Source: an uncultured Acetatifactor sp. (GTDB taxonomy: Bacteria > Bacillota > Clostridia > Lachnospirales > Lachnospiraceae). Taken from it: 64,000 bases of DNA. The position numbers were made by a program, and so were the translations under genes. The notes under the pieces are model-generated. The model ran no database searches. It was not told the DNA's origin and was given only the letters and a program-made list of their open reading frames with translations. Shown here one piece after another: positions 26,219 through 34,923 of this stretch (its first letter is position 1; every line of letters starts with the position of its first letter). Where the stretch lies: assembly GCA_910579755.1 (NCBI GenBank), contig CAJTVB010000004.1, positions 62,001 to 126,000 of the forward strand, written 5' to 3'.

Positions 26219-26998
26219 ATGTGGGATAAGTTAACTGTAATTGCAGGACCATGTGTTATAGAATCGGAAGAGATTGTATTCGAAATTGCTGAAAAATTGA
26301 AGGAAATGCTGACAGATTTGCCAGTGGATTTTTACTTTAAGGCTTCTTTTGATAAAGCAAACAGGACAAGCATAAAATCTTTTCGGGGCCCCGGGCTCGA
26401 ACGTGGGCTGAAGACATTAGAGAATGTAAAAAGAAAATATGATCTGAAGATTGTTACAGACATTCATGAACCTTTCCAGGCGAAGCCGGCGGGTGAGGTG
26501 TGTGAAATAATTCAGATCCCGGCCTTTTTGTGCAGACAAACAGACCTTCTAATGGCGGCGGCCCGCACAGGCAGAATTATTAATGTAAAGAAGGCACAGT
26601 TTCTGGCGCCTTGGGATATGCGGAATGTGGTTCAAAAAATAGAACAATCCGGAAATAAAAATATAATGTTGTGTGAACGTGGAACCAGCTTTGGATATAA
26701 TACATTGGTGGTGGATATGACATCTATTGTGGAAATGAAAAAGCTGGGGTATCCCGTTATATTTGACGGAACACATAGTGTACAAAAACCGGGAGGGAAC
26801 GGAACTTCTACTTCCGGAAATCGGGAATATATCCCTTATTTATCCAGAGCAGCGGTAGCGGCCGGCGCCGATGGGCTCTTTCTGGAAACTCATATTCATC
26901 CGGAAGAAGCATTATCCGATGGCCCGAATATGATCCCAATCGGGCAAGTAAGGCAGTTGGTTGAGGAGTGTTTGAAGATAAAGGAAATTACAGAATAG
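26219..26998 (+). CDS. kdsA: 3-deoxy-8-phosphooctulonate synthase (Kdo-8-P synthase)
   Basis: KdsA condenses phosphoenolpyruvate with arabinose-5-phosphate to give Kdo-8-phosphate. The 259-residue protein shows the diagnostic motifs IAGPCVIES, FKASFDKANRTS, SFRGPG, VTDIHEP, IQIPAFLCRQTDLL, FDGTHSVQKPGG, and ETHIHPEEALSDGPNM. The Cys in the IIQIPA segment context (EVCEIIQ) and the usual metal-site residues look compatible with either metal class; this is not decided here. Start ATG 26219 follows AAGAGGA. It lies between CMP-Kdo synthetase and the arabinose-5-phosphate isomerase. Confidence 0.95.
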   Translation: MWDKLTVIAGPCVIESEEIVFEIAEKLKEMLTDLPVDFYFKASFDKANRTSIKSFRGPGLERGLKTLENVKRKYDLKIVTDIHEPFQAKPAGEVCEIIQIPAFLCRQTDLLMAAARTGRIINVKKAQFLAPWDMRNVVQKIEQSGNKNIMLCERGTSFGYNTLVVDMTSIVEMKKLGYPVIFDGTHSVQKPGGNGTSTSGNREYIPYLSRAAVAAGADGLFLETHIHPEEALSDGPNMIPIGQVRQLVEECLKIKEITE

Positions 26999-27032
26999 AT
27001 ATGCCTGCTTTGGCGGACAGGAGAATGAGGAT

Positions 27033-27998
27033 ATGGACTTGGTGGCGGAAGCAAAAAAGGTTTTTGATAAGGAAATAGAGGCCTTAAAATGTACAAGGGA
27101 GGCATTGGATGATACCTTTGCTGAAATGGTTGCGGCTATACTGCAATGCAAGGGAAAGGTGATCTTGTGTGGAATGGGTAAATCTGGCCATATCGCAAAA
27201 AAAATATCTGCAACGATGGCCAGCTTGGGAACATCCTCATTTTATTTGCATCCAGCGGAGGCTATGCATGGAGATCTGGGAATGGTAACGGAGAATGATT
27301 TTATTATTTTGCTCAGTCACAGTGGAGAGACAATGGAGATCTTACAACTGCTTTCTCCGCTGAAAATGATAGGAGTAAAGATGGCTGGCATTACTTCAAA
27401 CGCAGATTCTACATTAGCCCGAGAATGTGAGCTGGTACAGGTTATCCCTAAAGTTGAAGAAGCCTGTAGCTTAAACCTTGCGCCTACTTCCAGTACTACG
27501 GCTGTGCTTGCTTATGGGGATGCTCTGGCGGTAGTCGTATCGGAGAAATATGGTTTTGGAGAAGGAGATTTTGCGCTTTTCCACCCGGCGGGTGCTCTGG
27601 GGAAAAGGATTTTGCTGAGGGTAAGGGATATTATGGCGGTTGGGAATGATGTCCCTATTGTCAGAGAGAAAACATTGATTTCAGAGGCCATCATGGAGAT
27701 GAATCGAAAGCGTTTGGGGGCCGTAGCTATTGTAAGCGATGAAGGTGAACTGACAGGACTTTTGACAGATGGGGATTTAAGAAGAGCGGTTGAAAAAAAA
27801 GTAGATATGTATGGTGAGACAATAGATACTATTATGTCATGTTCTCCTAAAATTATTTCACAAGACATTTTGGCGGCTCAGGCGTTATGCAGCCTGAGGG
27901 AAAACAACATTAATACTTATCCGGTGGTGGATGAAGCGAGACATGTTATTGGAATGCTGACGTGGCAGATGATTGTGAAGGCTGGAGTAGTAATTTGA
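27033..27998 (+). CDS. kdsD: Arabinose-5-phosphate isomerase (KdsD/KpsF/GutQ family)
   Basis: This enzyme interconverts ribulose-5-phosphate and arabinose-5-phosphate, supplying KdsA. The 321-residue protein has an N-terminal SIS domain (CGMGKSGHIAKKISATMASLGT, LLSHSGET, LAPTSSTTAVLAYGDALA) and two C-terminal CBS repeats (RDIMAVGNDVPIV...LTDGDLRRAV; IMSCSPKIIS...TWQMIVKAG), the standard layout and length. Start ATG 27033 follows GAGGAT. With KdsA, KdsB and the KdsC-like phosphatase domain encoded at 34924, every step from ribulose-5-phosphate to CMP-Kdo is covered inside this locus. Confidence 0.93.
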   Translation: MDLVAEAKKVFDKEIEALKCTREALDDTFAEMVAAILQCKGKVILCGMGKSGHIAKKISATMASLGTSSFYLHPAEAMHGDLGMVTENDFIILLSHSGETMEILQLLSPLKMIGVKMAGITSNADSTLARECELVQVIPKVEEACSLNLAPTSSTTAVLAYGDALAVVVSEKYGFGEGDFALFHPAGALGKRILLRVRDIMAVGNDVPIVREKTLISEAIMEMNRKRLGAVAIVSDEGELTGLLTDGDLRRAVEKKVDMYGETIDTIMSCSPKIISQDILAAQALCSLRENNINTYPVVDEARHVIGMLTWQMIVKAGVVI

Positions 27999-28068
27999 TT
28001 GTGCAGGGAAGGAACAGTAAAATAAATGGCATTTCACGTGCAAAGCATTGCAAGAAATGAGGGAAGAC

Positions 28069-29220
28069 ATGAGATTAATTGACGTAGATGTATATCAGCT
28101 GGCTGAAAAATTAAAAAATAGAAAAGCAGTTTGTTTTGGGGCAGGGGGAGAATTAAAAAATTTTGTAAATAAATATAAGCATTATCATTTTGAAAAAAGA
28201 ATAATATGTGTTTTAGATAATGATAAGGAGAAACAAAAATCAAATATTTCCATAAATGACTACTATCTGAAAGTTATGTCCATACATGATTTTTGTGCAG
28301 ATTATCCGAAGGAAGAGTTTCTTATGCTGATTACATGTACAGATATTGTATCTGTATATGAGCAACTAGAAAAATATGATGCTTTTATAGACACTGAGGT
28401 TTGTTCGACAAGATATATTATGAGTACGACCCGCGAAACAGATGAGCAGCATAGAACGTATCCGGAGAGTTTTAGATTGAGCGATATGCCAATGATTCCT
28501 AAAGTAATACACTATTGCTGGTTTGGCGGGAAACCGATACCCGAAAAAAATTTATTATGGATGGAGAGTTGGAAAAAATATTGTCCTGATTATGAGATTG
28601 TGCGATGGGATGAAAGCAATTATGATGTTTCTCAAAATAAATATATGTATCAGGCGTATAAAGCCGGAAAGCTGGGATTTGTACCGGATTATGCCAGGCT
28701 GGACATTGTATATAAATATGGAGGCATTTATTTAGACACAGATGTGGAATTGATTTCTACAATGGATGAATTAGTATATCAACCAGCTTTTGCCGGAGTA
28801 GATGGATCTTGGCGGGTCAGTTTGGGACTGGGATTTGGAGCAGTAAAAGGAAGCCCGATTATGGGCGAATTAAGAGAACAGTATTCTGAATTAACCTTTT
28901 ATGATGAATATGGAGATTTGAACATGATTGCCGCACCAGCACTGCAAGAGAAAATTTTCATGCAGAAGGGATATCAAAAAAATGGGGAATATCAGATTGT
29001 TGATGGAATGACCATATATCCTGAAAAAATTTTATCTGCAAAGTGTAATACAACTGGTAGAATTTTGCCGACGAGTCGGACGGTAGCGATACATCATTTT
29101 GACGGGTCGTGGGTTGATGAGGAAAAGCGAATAAAGATAAAGAAAATCCAAAGCCTTTTTCAAAAAGAAACTGGGGATAATGACGGTGAGAGATGCAGGG
29201 AAAATGACTCGGAAATCTGA
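28069..29220 (+). CDS. GT32-type glycosyltransferase with N-terminal Rossmann module
   Basis: This protein is about 383 residues. Residues 15-115 are a Rossmann-like module (KAVCFGAGGELKNF, then VLDNDKEKQK). From about residue 140 it has a GT32 (Gly_transf_sug, DXD-containing) domain: IPKVIHYCWFGGKPIPE, VPDYARLDIVYKYGGIYLDTDVEL with the DxD, and IHHFDGSW near the end. Such enzymes add hexoses in capsule and surface glycans. ATG 28069 (GAGGGAA upstream) is preferred; TTG 28048 and ATG 28057 are in-frame alternatives. The next gene starts 19 nt after the stop. Confidence 0.83.
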   Translation: MRLIDVDVYQLAEKLKNRKAVCFGAGGELKNFVNKYKHYHFEKRIICVLDNDKEKQKSNISINDYYLKVMSIHDFCADYPKEEFLMLITCTDIVSVYEQLEKYDAFIDTEVCSTRYIMSTTRETDEQHRTYPESFRLSDMPMIPKVIHYCWFGGKPIPEKNLLWMESWKKYCPDYEIVRWDESNYDVSQNKYMYQAYKAGKLGFVPDYARLDIVYKYGGIYLDTDVELISTMDELVYQPAFAGVDGSWRVSLGLGFGAVKGSPIMGELREQYSELTFYDEYGDLNMIAAPALQEKIFMQKGYQKNGEYQIVDGMTIYPEKILSAKCNTTGRILPTSRTVAIHHFDGSWVDEEKRIKIKKIQSLFQKETGDNDGERCRENDSEI

Positions 29221-29239
29221 AAAAACAGAGGAAAGAGTA

Positions 29240-30862
29240 ATGAAGAAAATTGTTTATTGGGGAGCTGGCAAAATAGGTATTTGGTGTTTAGAGCAACATA
29301 CAGATATTTCTCCTCTTTTTCTAATTGATAGTTTTTCAGAACAGAAAATGATATGCGGAAAGGAAGTTAAGCATCCGGATGAGATAAAGGATTGGACAGC
29401 ATATTATATTGTGATTACGAAAAAAAAGTATCAAGAAATTGAGGCAGTATTGAAAAGTAAAGGGCTGCAGAAGAACAGTGATTATTCGTGGTATCAGGAT
29501 TTTTTTTCCTGTCATCGTCCGAGCATCGAGGAAAATCTGGATTTGCTCCGGACATACGATAAACATTGTTCTGCGGAGCTGCGTCCGATTATGATGATAG
29601 TACCTACTGCCTGTATGCGCAATCAAAAGAGCTTTTCCGCATTTTTGAGAGATTATATTAGAAAAAGAAAGCCAAGACAAGTTGTAGTTTTTACACAACT
29701 TGAAGTTATTTCTCCGAAAAAATTTGCTCAAAAATTTGACTGTCATGTTATTGATATGCCAGCAATATTTGGCAGAGATAAGTTGGAATATGAGGTTGAT
29801 GATTTTCTTTATACAGGCAGCTTATCAACGGAAGAAGGCGAATGGCTGGAACAATTAGAAAAAAGAAAAGTATCAACAAATAAGGCGGAGTCGTTGAGAT
29901 TTTGTAAATTGCTTTATTGTTATTACAAGACGATTATCAAAGAGCTGCATCCATATAAAATTTTAATATGGGGGAACTGGACAAGAGAAAGCTATATATT
30001 AGGGCATCTTGCCGATCTTTACGGAATAAGCCGTGGTTATATGGAACATGGATGGATTCCTGGAACAACGCAATTTGATCCCCGTGGAATTGCCGGTCAA
30101 GGCATCTATGCGGTTAAACCAGATATTTTAGATGAAATAATAGTTACAGAAAAAGAGATAATAGAAATACAAAAAATCAAACAGTATGTGATAGAAAAGC
30201 AGTTGGATACGAGAGTTTTTCACAAAACGGAAGCAGACAGAGAGGAACTGAAAAAATTAGATTCCCGGAAAAAGACGATTTTTCTTATAGGAATGGACGA
30301 AATCGGTATGGGAATGAATCCTCAGGACAGCTATTGGGATCGGTATATTTCCGGTGTATACGGATCTGTACAGGAAGTCTTGATTGATTTAATAAAAATA
30401 TGTGCTGTTAATGATTTAAACTTAATTTTTAAACCCCATCCTGGTAATAAGATACAGAATATCCCGGAGGCTGATTTAAATAAAGTTATTTATATTAAAG
30501 ATGCTTCCGTTGACGAATTAATTCAGATCTCCGATGCAATGGTGAGTATCACATCTGCAGTGGATTATAAAGTATTGATATATGAAAAACCGTTGGTACA
30601 GGTTGGGAATACAGGCTTGAAAGGAAAAGGATGTGCTTATGAAGTAATGAATAAAGGGGATTTAGAAAATACTGTTTTAGAAGCGCTTGAGATTGGAATG
30701 ACGAAAGAACAGGTAAGAAAGTACGACCAGTTTCTTGCAAAGCTTTTAAAGCGGTATTTGTGGGATGATATGTCAGAAAAAGAAATAACGTATGGATTGA
30801 CGCTTGATACTGATTTTGGTGAGGAAGAGACATATGAATGTAATAGCATTTATACCGATTAA
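29240..30862 (+). CDS. Capsule-synthesis-like glycosyltransferase (KpsS/KpsC-like), candidate Kdo transferase, with N-terminal Rossmann module
   Basis: This 540-residue protein starts with a Rossmann-like module (KIVYWGAGKIGIW at residues 3-15). The rest resembles Capsule_synth-superfamily transferases with a GT-B-like C-terminus: an EHGWIPGTTQFDPRGIAGQG segment near residue 280, IFKPHPGNKIQ, and ISDAMVSITSAVDYKVLIYEKPLVQ near the end. KpsS and KpsC in that superfamily use CMP-Kdo, and kdsB-kdsA-kdsD lie just upstream, so Kdo transfer is a reasonable proposal. The family call itself is only moderately supported. ATG 29240 (GAGGAAAG upstream) is chosen over an in-frame ATG at 29180 that would overlap the previous gene. 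The next gene overlaps its end. Confidence 0.55.
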   Translation: MKKIVYWGAGKIGIWCLEQHTDISPLFLIDSFSEQKMICGKEVKHPDEIKDWTAYYIVITKKKYQEIEAVLKSKGLQKNSDYSWYQDFFSCHRPSIEENLDLLRTYDKHCSAELRPIMMIVPTACMRNQKSFSAFLRDYIRKRKPRQVVVFTQLEVISPKKFAQKFDCHVIDMPAIFGRDKLEYEVDDFLYTGSLSTEEGEWLEQLEKRKVSTNKAESLRFCKLLYCYYKTIIKELHPYKILIWGNWTRESYILGHLADLYGISRGYMEHGWIPGTTQFDPRGIAGQGIYAVKPDILDEIIVTEKEIIEIQKIKQYVIEKQLDTRVFHKTEADREELKKLDSRKKTIFLIGMDEIGMGMNPQDSYWDRYISGVYGSVQEVLIDLIKICAVNDLNLIFKPHPGNKIQNIPEADLNKVIYIKDASVDELIQISDAMVSITSAVDYKVLIYEKPLVQVGNTGLKGKGCAYEVMNKGDLENTVLEALEIGMTKEQVRKYDQFLAKLLKRYLWDDMSEKEITYGLTLDTDFGEEETYECNSIYTD

Positions 30863-31514
30863 ATTAAATTCCCAAAGGCTTCCACATAAGAATATTTTGC
30901 CCATTGCCGGAAGACCATTGTGCTGGCATATTGTTAATTCGTTGCTTCATGTGAAGGACATTAATAAGGTTTTTGTGTATTGCAGCGATGAAGCGGTAAT
31001 GCAGTATTTGCCTCAGGGTGTTTTGTTTAAGAAGAGGGAAAAAAGATTGGACGAGGATTGTGTGAAGGGATTTGAAATATATCAAAGCTTTATAGAAGAA
31101 GAATTTGCAGACGTATATGTACTGGCTCATACCACATCGCCATTTATTAAGACACATACTATCGAAAATTCACTGGGTCATATTCTTGCCGGAGATAATG
31201 ATTCTGCTTTTTCAGCGGAACGTATACAAACTTTTGCGTGGTACAATGGAAAGCCGATTAATTATGATTTGACAGATGTGCCCCGTACTCAGGATATGGA
31301 ACCTGTATGGATTGAGACAAGCGGATTTTATATGTTTCAGAGAGATGTGTTTGTAAAGCATCATCGCAGAATTGGATTTCAGCCATATATTCAGGAGGTC
31401 TCCGGAATAGAGGCGTTGGATATCGATGAAGCGAAGGATTTTGAATTGGCGAAGGTGTTCTGGGAGAAAGAAAATGGAGCCGACAAAACGAATAGCGATT
31501 TTTGTGCTATATAG
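30834..31514 (+). CDS. CMP-sugar cytidylyltransferase (NeuA-like)
   Basis: This 226-residue protein belongs to the acylneuraminate cytidylyltransferase family (PF02348 type). It shows AFIPIKLNSQRLPHKNILPIAGRPL, FVYCSDEAV, LAHTTSPFI, and an aromatic ETSGFYMF segment like the NGAxY motif of NeuA. It would load a keto-acid sugar, or a related sugar, onto CMP. It is distinct from the NeuA-KdsC protein at 34924, so a different sugar may be activated. ATG 30834 (GAGGAAGAG upstream) overlaps the preceding gene by 29 nt, suggesting translational coupling. Confidence 0.8.
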   Translation: MNVIAFIPIKLNSQRLPHKNILPIAGRPLCWHIVNSLLHVKDINKVFVYCSDEAVMQYLPQGVLFKKREKRLDEDCVKGFEIYQSFIEEEFADVYVLAHTTSPFIKTHTIENSLGHILAGDNDSAFSAERIQTFAWYNGKPINYDLTDVPRTQDMEPVWIETSGFYMFQRDVFVKHHRRIGFQPYIQEVSGIEALDIDEAKDFELAKVFWEKENGADKTNSDFCAI

Positions 31515-32601
31515 TAGAACGGGTGAGCTAACAAAGGATGTAGAGTTTTTAATCGCCAGCCTTAAACAGGAGGTTTTCAAACTGGTGATTGTGGTAAATG
31601 GTCAGTTGAAAGATTTTGAAAAAGCAAAACACCTGTCTGATTTTTTAATAATAAGAGAAAATGCGGGATATGATGCAGGGGCATACAAGGAGGCTTTGCT
31701 TCATACTGAAGTTAGAGAGATGATGGAAGGATGCCAGGAATTGGTCTTTTGCAATGATACCTTTTATGGGCCATTTATAACATTTCGGGAGATCTGGAAT
31801 CAAATGAATGAAACGGATGTAGATTTTTGGGGGCTAAACCTTTCGGATAATGGGTTATTTACTTTTCTACAGTCATATTTTCTTGTATTTAAAAAGAAAA
31901 CATGGAGTTCTCTGATAAAATATTTTGATGAAGAAATTGATGAGTATACTTTTGATTTTCAAAAGGTGCTGGTATCTTTTGAACAAAATTTATTTATGTT
32001 TATGAAGGGTTGCGGTTTTGTATATGGAGCTTATCGAGTGCAAAGATATAATGCATTCAGTGATGCAGATGGCAGTATTTGTTATGACGGACTTCCTATT
32101 TTGAAGAAAAAGGTTTTTTCGGAAAAATATTATGACAAAAAAAAGATTTTAAATGCGTTGAGCTATATTGACCGTAATTATAACTATGACATTGAGCTTA
32201 TCTTAAAAGATGTGGAAATACGGAATTCGATCAGGTTACTTTATGACGAAATTAAAAGGAATGAAATAGATGTTCACGCAAAAAAAATTGTTGTGACAAA
32301 CGTAAAACATGAGGATATCGTCCTTTTTGCCGAAAAATTTCGTCGGATATATATATATGGAATTGGAAAGTATAGTAAATTGGTGAGGAATATTTTAGAC
32401 GAAAACATGATTGCCGGGTTTATTGTTTCTGATGATCAGAAGCATTCTTTTATGCATGATGGGCAATATGTATATGGTCTTTCTGAGTTTAAATGTAAGA
32501 TGGATCGAAAAGCGCCTATTTTAGCAGCTTTAGGTGAGAAGAATAAGCAGATGGTGCAAGAAGGGCTGTGTGATTTTGAAAATGTATTATATCTGTTTTA
32601 G
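31474..32601 (+). CDS. RgpF-like rhamnan-synthesis glycosyltransferase with C-terminal Rossmann module
   Basis: This 375-residue protein has an N-terminal region like rhamnan synthesis protein F (PF05045): FVLYSRTGELT, LVIVVNGQL, RENAGYDAGAYKEALL, VFCNDTFYGPF, DFWGLN and QSYFLVFKKK. From about residue 285 it ends in a Rossmann-like module (RIYIYGIGKYSKLV, then FIVSDDQK). RgpF-type enzymes add deoxy-hexoses in cell-wall polysaccharides; the sugar here is unknown. ATG 31474 (GGGAGAAAG upstream) overlaps the previous gene by 41 nt. Longer in-frame starts have no ribosome binding site. Confidence 0.78.
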   Translation: MEPTKRIAIFVLYSRTGELTKDVEFLIASLKQEVFKLVIVVNGQLKDFEKAKHLSDFLIIRENAGYDAGAYKEALLHTEVREMMEGCQELVFCNDTFYGPFITFREIWNQMNETDVDFWGLNLSDNGLFTFLQSYFLVFKKKTWSSLIKYFDEEIDEYTFDFQKVLVSFEQNLFMFMKGCGFVYGAYRVQRYNAFSDADGSICYDGLPILKKKVFSEKYYDKKKILNALSYIDRNYNYDIELILKDVEIRNSIRLLYDEIKRNEIDVHAKKIVVTNVKHEDIVLFAEKFRRIYIYGIGKYSKLVRNILDENMIAGFIVSDDQKHSFMHDGQYVYGLSEFKCKMDRKAPILAALGEKNKQMVQEGLCDFENVLYLF

Positions 32602-32669
32602 CTATTTGAGGCGGCTGATTTATTGGGAGACTCATGGTGGGAACTTATGTAAATGGAGAGGATAAGCTT

Positions 32670-33983
32670 ATGAAATTTGTTATATGGGGCGTGGGCTCAA
32701 GAGGAAAACGAATTGCAAAATTTATTGGATATGATCATATAAATGCATTTATAGATTCAAATCCCTCTTTATTGGGAACCGAATATGAGGGAATACCAAT
32801 AATAGATATTGAAAAATATTTGGAGCTTTATAAGGATTGCTTTCTGGTGGTATCGCCATTTGAAAATAAAGAAATTATAGACGTGTTGATAGAGAAACAA
32901 ATATATACATACTTCTTATTAGATGATTGCCCTCCGGAAATTCTCCGGGAGGAGCTTTCAGGAATAGATGAAATGATAATGCCGGATATGGATCCGGGCA
33001 GAGCAGTGATTTATGGATCATCTTTATATAGTATTTTGCTGTGGGAGAGGTACCATTCCCAGGGATTTGATATTCCGCTTTTGGTACATAATGACAATGT
33101 TGACAGTAAATGGTTATCTGGTATTTTGTCTTCAAATGTGTATTATGCGGAGGATTATCGGATTAAATCAGAAGACTTGCTGATGCAGACAATCCGTTGC
33201 ATTCCCGAAATCGGTGGAGCAGAGAGAGGAGATTTTTATCATGTAGCGAATTATTTGGAGAAGTTTCGACATCCAGAGCTTGAGAAATTTAAAAACATAC
33301 ATAAAGGTCAAAGATGCTTTATTATAGGAAATGGCTCAAGCCTTACGTGCGGTGACCTGAACAAGCTGGCAACGCAAAATGAAATCTGTATGGGAATGAA
33401 CGGCATTCCGCTTATTTTTAATGATACGATCTGGCGGCCAAATTACTATGTTTGTGAAGATCCCAAGGGAATGGAAGAATTTGGAGACATGATTTTGGGA
33501 TGTACAATGTCAACGATTTTTGTATCTGATTTGAACAAACGGTTTTTGGAGAAGGCGGAGGGAAATGAGAATATTAATTCTTTCCATATGATCCGTGGGG
33601 ACTATATGCCGAACATTCCATTTTTTTCCGGAGACATAGTAAAGAGTATTTATAATGGATTTACGGTGATGTATGTATGCATGCAAATTGCCGTTTATAT
33701 GGGATTTCAGGAAATATACTTATTGGGAGCGGATTTTGATTATTCTGATGGCGATACAGTGGAGGTGAAACATTTTTCGGACAGCTATCACAGGGCATCC
33801 AGCGGAGTGAAGCCCAATGCCTGCCGGAAAACGGAAAATCTGCTGGCATATCAGGCGGCCAGAGAATATGCGGACAGGCATGGGATAAAAATTTATAATG
33901 CGACACGAGGCGGAAAGCTGGAGGTATTTGAGAGAGTTGATTTCGACAGTCTGTTTTCCATGGGTGTGGGACAGGAGAAGTGA
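32670..33983 (+). CDS. Second DUF115 (Maf/MptE-like) protein with N-terminal Rossmann module
   Basis: This protein is about 437 residues and has the same architecture as the protein at 20810. A Rossmann-like module (KFVIWGVGSRGKRI, then FIDSNPSLLG) is followed by a DUF115 domain: QRCFIIGNGSSLTCGDL, ICMGMNGIP, YYVCEDPKGME, TVMYVCMQIAVYMGFQEIYLLGADFDYSDG, and IYNATRGGKLEVFERVDF. It is a candidate flagellin-directed transferase of a CMP-activated acid, and it directly precedes the NeuB and NeuA genes. ATG 32670 is chosen (GAGAGG upstream, start directly before the module); ATG 32634 is also possible. Confidence 0.8.
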   Translation: MKFVIWGVGSRGKRIAKFIGYDHINAFIDSNPSLLGTEYEGIPIIDIEKYLELYKDCFLVVSPFENKEIIDVLIEKQIYTYFLLDDCPPEILREELSGIDEMIMPDMDPGRAVIYGSSLYSILLWERYHSQGFDIPLLVHNDNVDSKWLSGILSSNVYYAEDYRIKSEDLLMQTIRCIPEIGGAERGDFYHVANYLEKFRHPELEKFKNIHKGQRCFIIGNGSSLTCGDLNKLATQNEICMGMNGIPLIFNDTIWRPNYYVCEDPKGMEEFGDMILGCTMSTIFVSDLNKRFLEKAEGNENINSFHMIRGDYMPNIPFFSGDIVKSIYNGFTVMYVCMQIAVYMGFQEIYLLGADFDYSDGDTVEVKHFSDSYHRASSGVKPNACRKTENLLAYQAAREYADRHGIKIYNATRGGKLEVFERVDFDSLFSMGVGQEK

Positions 33984-34041
33984 TAAACAGGTGCTGTAAG
34001 GTATTGGAGAACAGATTGAGCTTAGATTGGATGGATAAGGT

Positions 34042-34914
34042 ATGGAGTATATAAAGCCGAAATTAATAGCAGAGATTGGGTGTAACCATAAGGGAGACAT
34101 CAATATAGCGAAGGAAATGATAAAGACGGCGGCAATTTACTGTAAGGCAGATGCGGTCAAGTTCCAGAAAAGATGCAATCACGAATTGCTGACGCCGGAG
34201 CAATATGCGATGCCGCATCCGAATCCCATAAACGCCTATGGAAAGACCTATGGCGAGCACAGAGAATTTCTGGAGTTTCGTGTAGATCAGCATCGGGAAT
34301 TAAAAGAGTATTGCGAACAAATGGAGATTACTTACAGCACCTCCGTGTGGGATCTGACCTCTGCGAAAGAAATTGTAGAATTATCGCCTTCCTTTATAAA
34401 GATACCGTCGGCATGTAACAATCATTATAGGATGCTGGAGTGGATATGCGATAATTATGGGGGAGAAATACATGTTTCTCTTGGAATGACCACCCGGGGT
34501 GAAGAGGAAAAGCTGATAAAGCTATTTGAAGACAGGGGAAGAGCGGGAGATCTGGTAATATATATCTGTACATCAGGATATCCGGTACCCTTTAAGGATG
34601 TATGTCTGCTGGAGATCAGCCGCATCAAAGACACATATGGCGGAAGAGTAAAACGGATCGGATTTTCAGGGCATCATTTGGGGATAGCGGTAGACGTAGC
34701 GGCATACACGCTGGGAGCCTCTGTGATAGAAAGGCATTACACTCTTGACAGAACGTGGAAGGGAACAGACCATGCGGCGTCGCTGGAGCCGGAGGGAATC
34801 AGAAAATTAAAAAGAGATCTCATGGCTGCATATGATGCATTACATTATAAGGAAAAAGAGATTCTGGATATTGAGGCGGCGCAGAGAGATAAGCTTAAAT
34901 ATAAGGAGCATTAG
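34042..34914 (+). CDS. NeuB-family nonulosonic acid synthase without SAF domain
   Basis: NeuB enzymes condense phosphoenolpyruvate with a six-carbon sugar to make sialic-type acids. This 290-residue protein has the TIM-barrel motifs AEIGCNHKGD, AVKFQKR, STSVWDL, IKIPSA, VSLGMTT, CTSGYPVPF, GFSGHHLG and ERHYTLDRTWKGTDHAASLEP. It stops about 50 residues short of normal, so the C-terminal antifreeze-like SAF domain is missing. No epimerase or aminotransferase for a diacetamido precursor is visible in the window, so a simple substrate such as mannose-6-phosphate (giving Kdn-9-P) is a good guess. The next gene follows after 9 nt. Confidence 0.85.
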   Translation: MEYIKPKLIAEIGCNHKGDINIAKEMIKTAAIYCKADAVKFQKRCNHELLTPEQYAMPHPNPINAYGKTYGEHREFLEFRVDQHRELKEYCEQMEITYSTSVWDLTSAKEIVELSPSFIKIPSACNNHYRMLEWICDNYGGEIHVSLGMTTRGEEEKLIKLFEDRGRAGDLVIYICTSGYPVPFKDVCLLEISRIKDTYGGRVKRIGFSGHHLGIAVDVAAYTLGASVIERHYTLDRTWKGTDHAASLEPEGIRKLKRDLMAAYDALHYKEKEILDIEAAQRDKLKYKEH

Positions 34915-34923
34915 GGAAAACCA

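Noticed and set aside
25450..27998. Kdo genes as evidence of a Gram-negative (lipopolysaccharide) organism
   Set aside because: All flanking housekeeping and regulatory features (T-box ileS, spoVT, YtrA operon, flagellin leader) fit Clostridia, and no lipid A genes are seen in the window.
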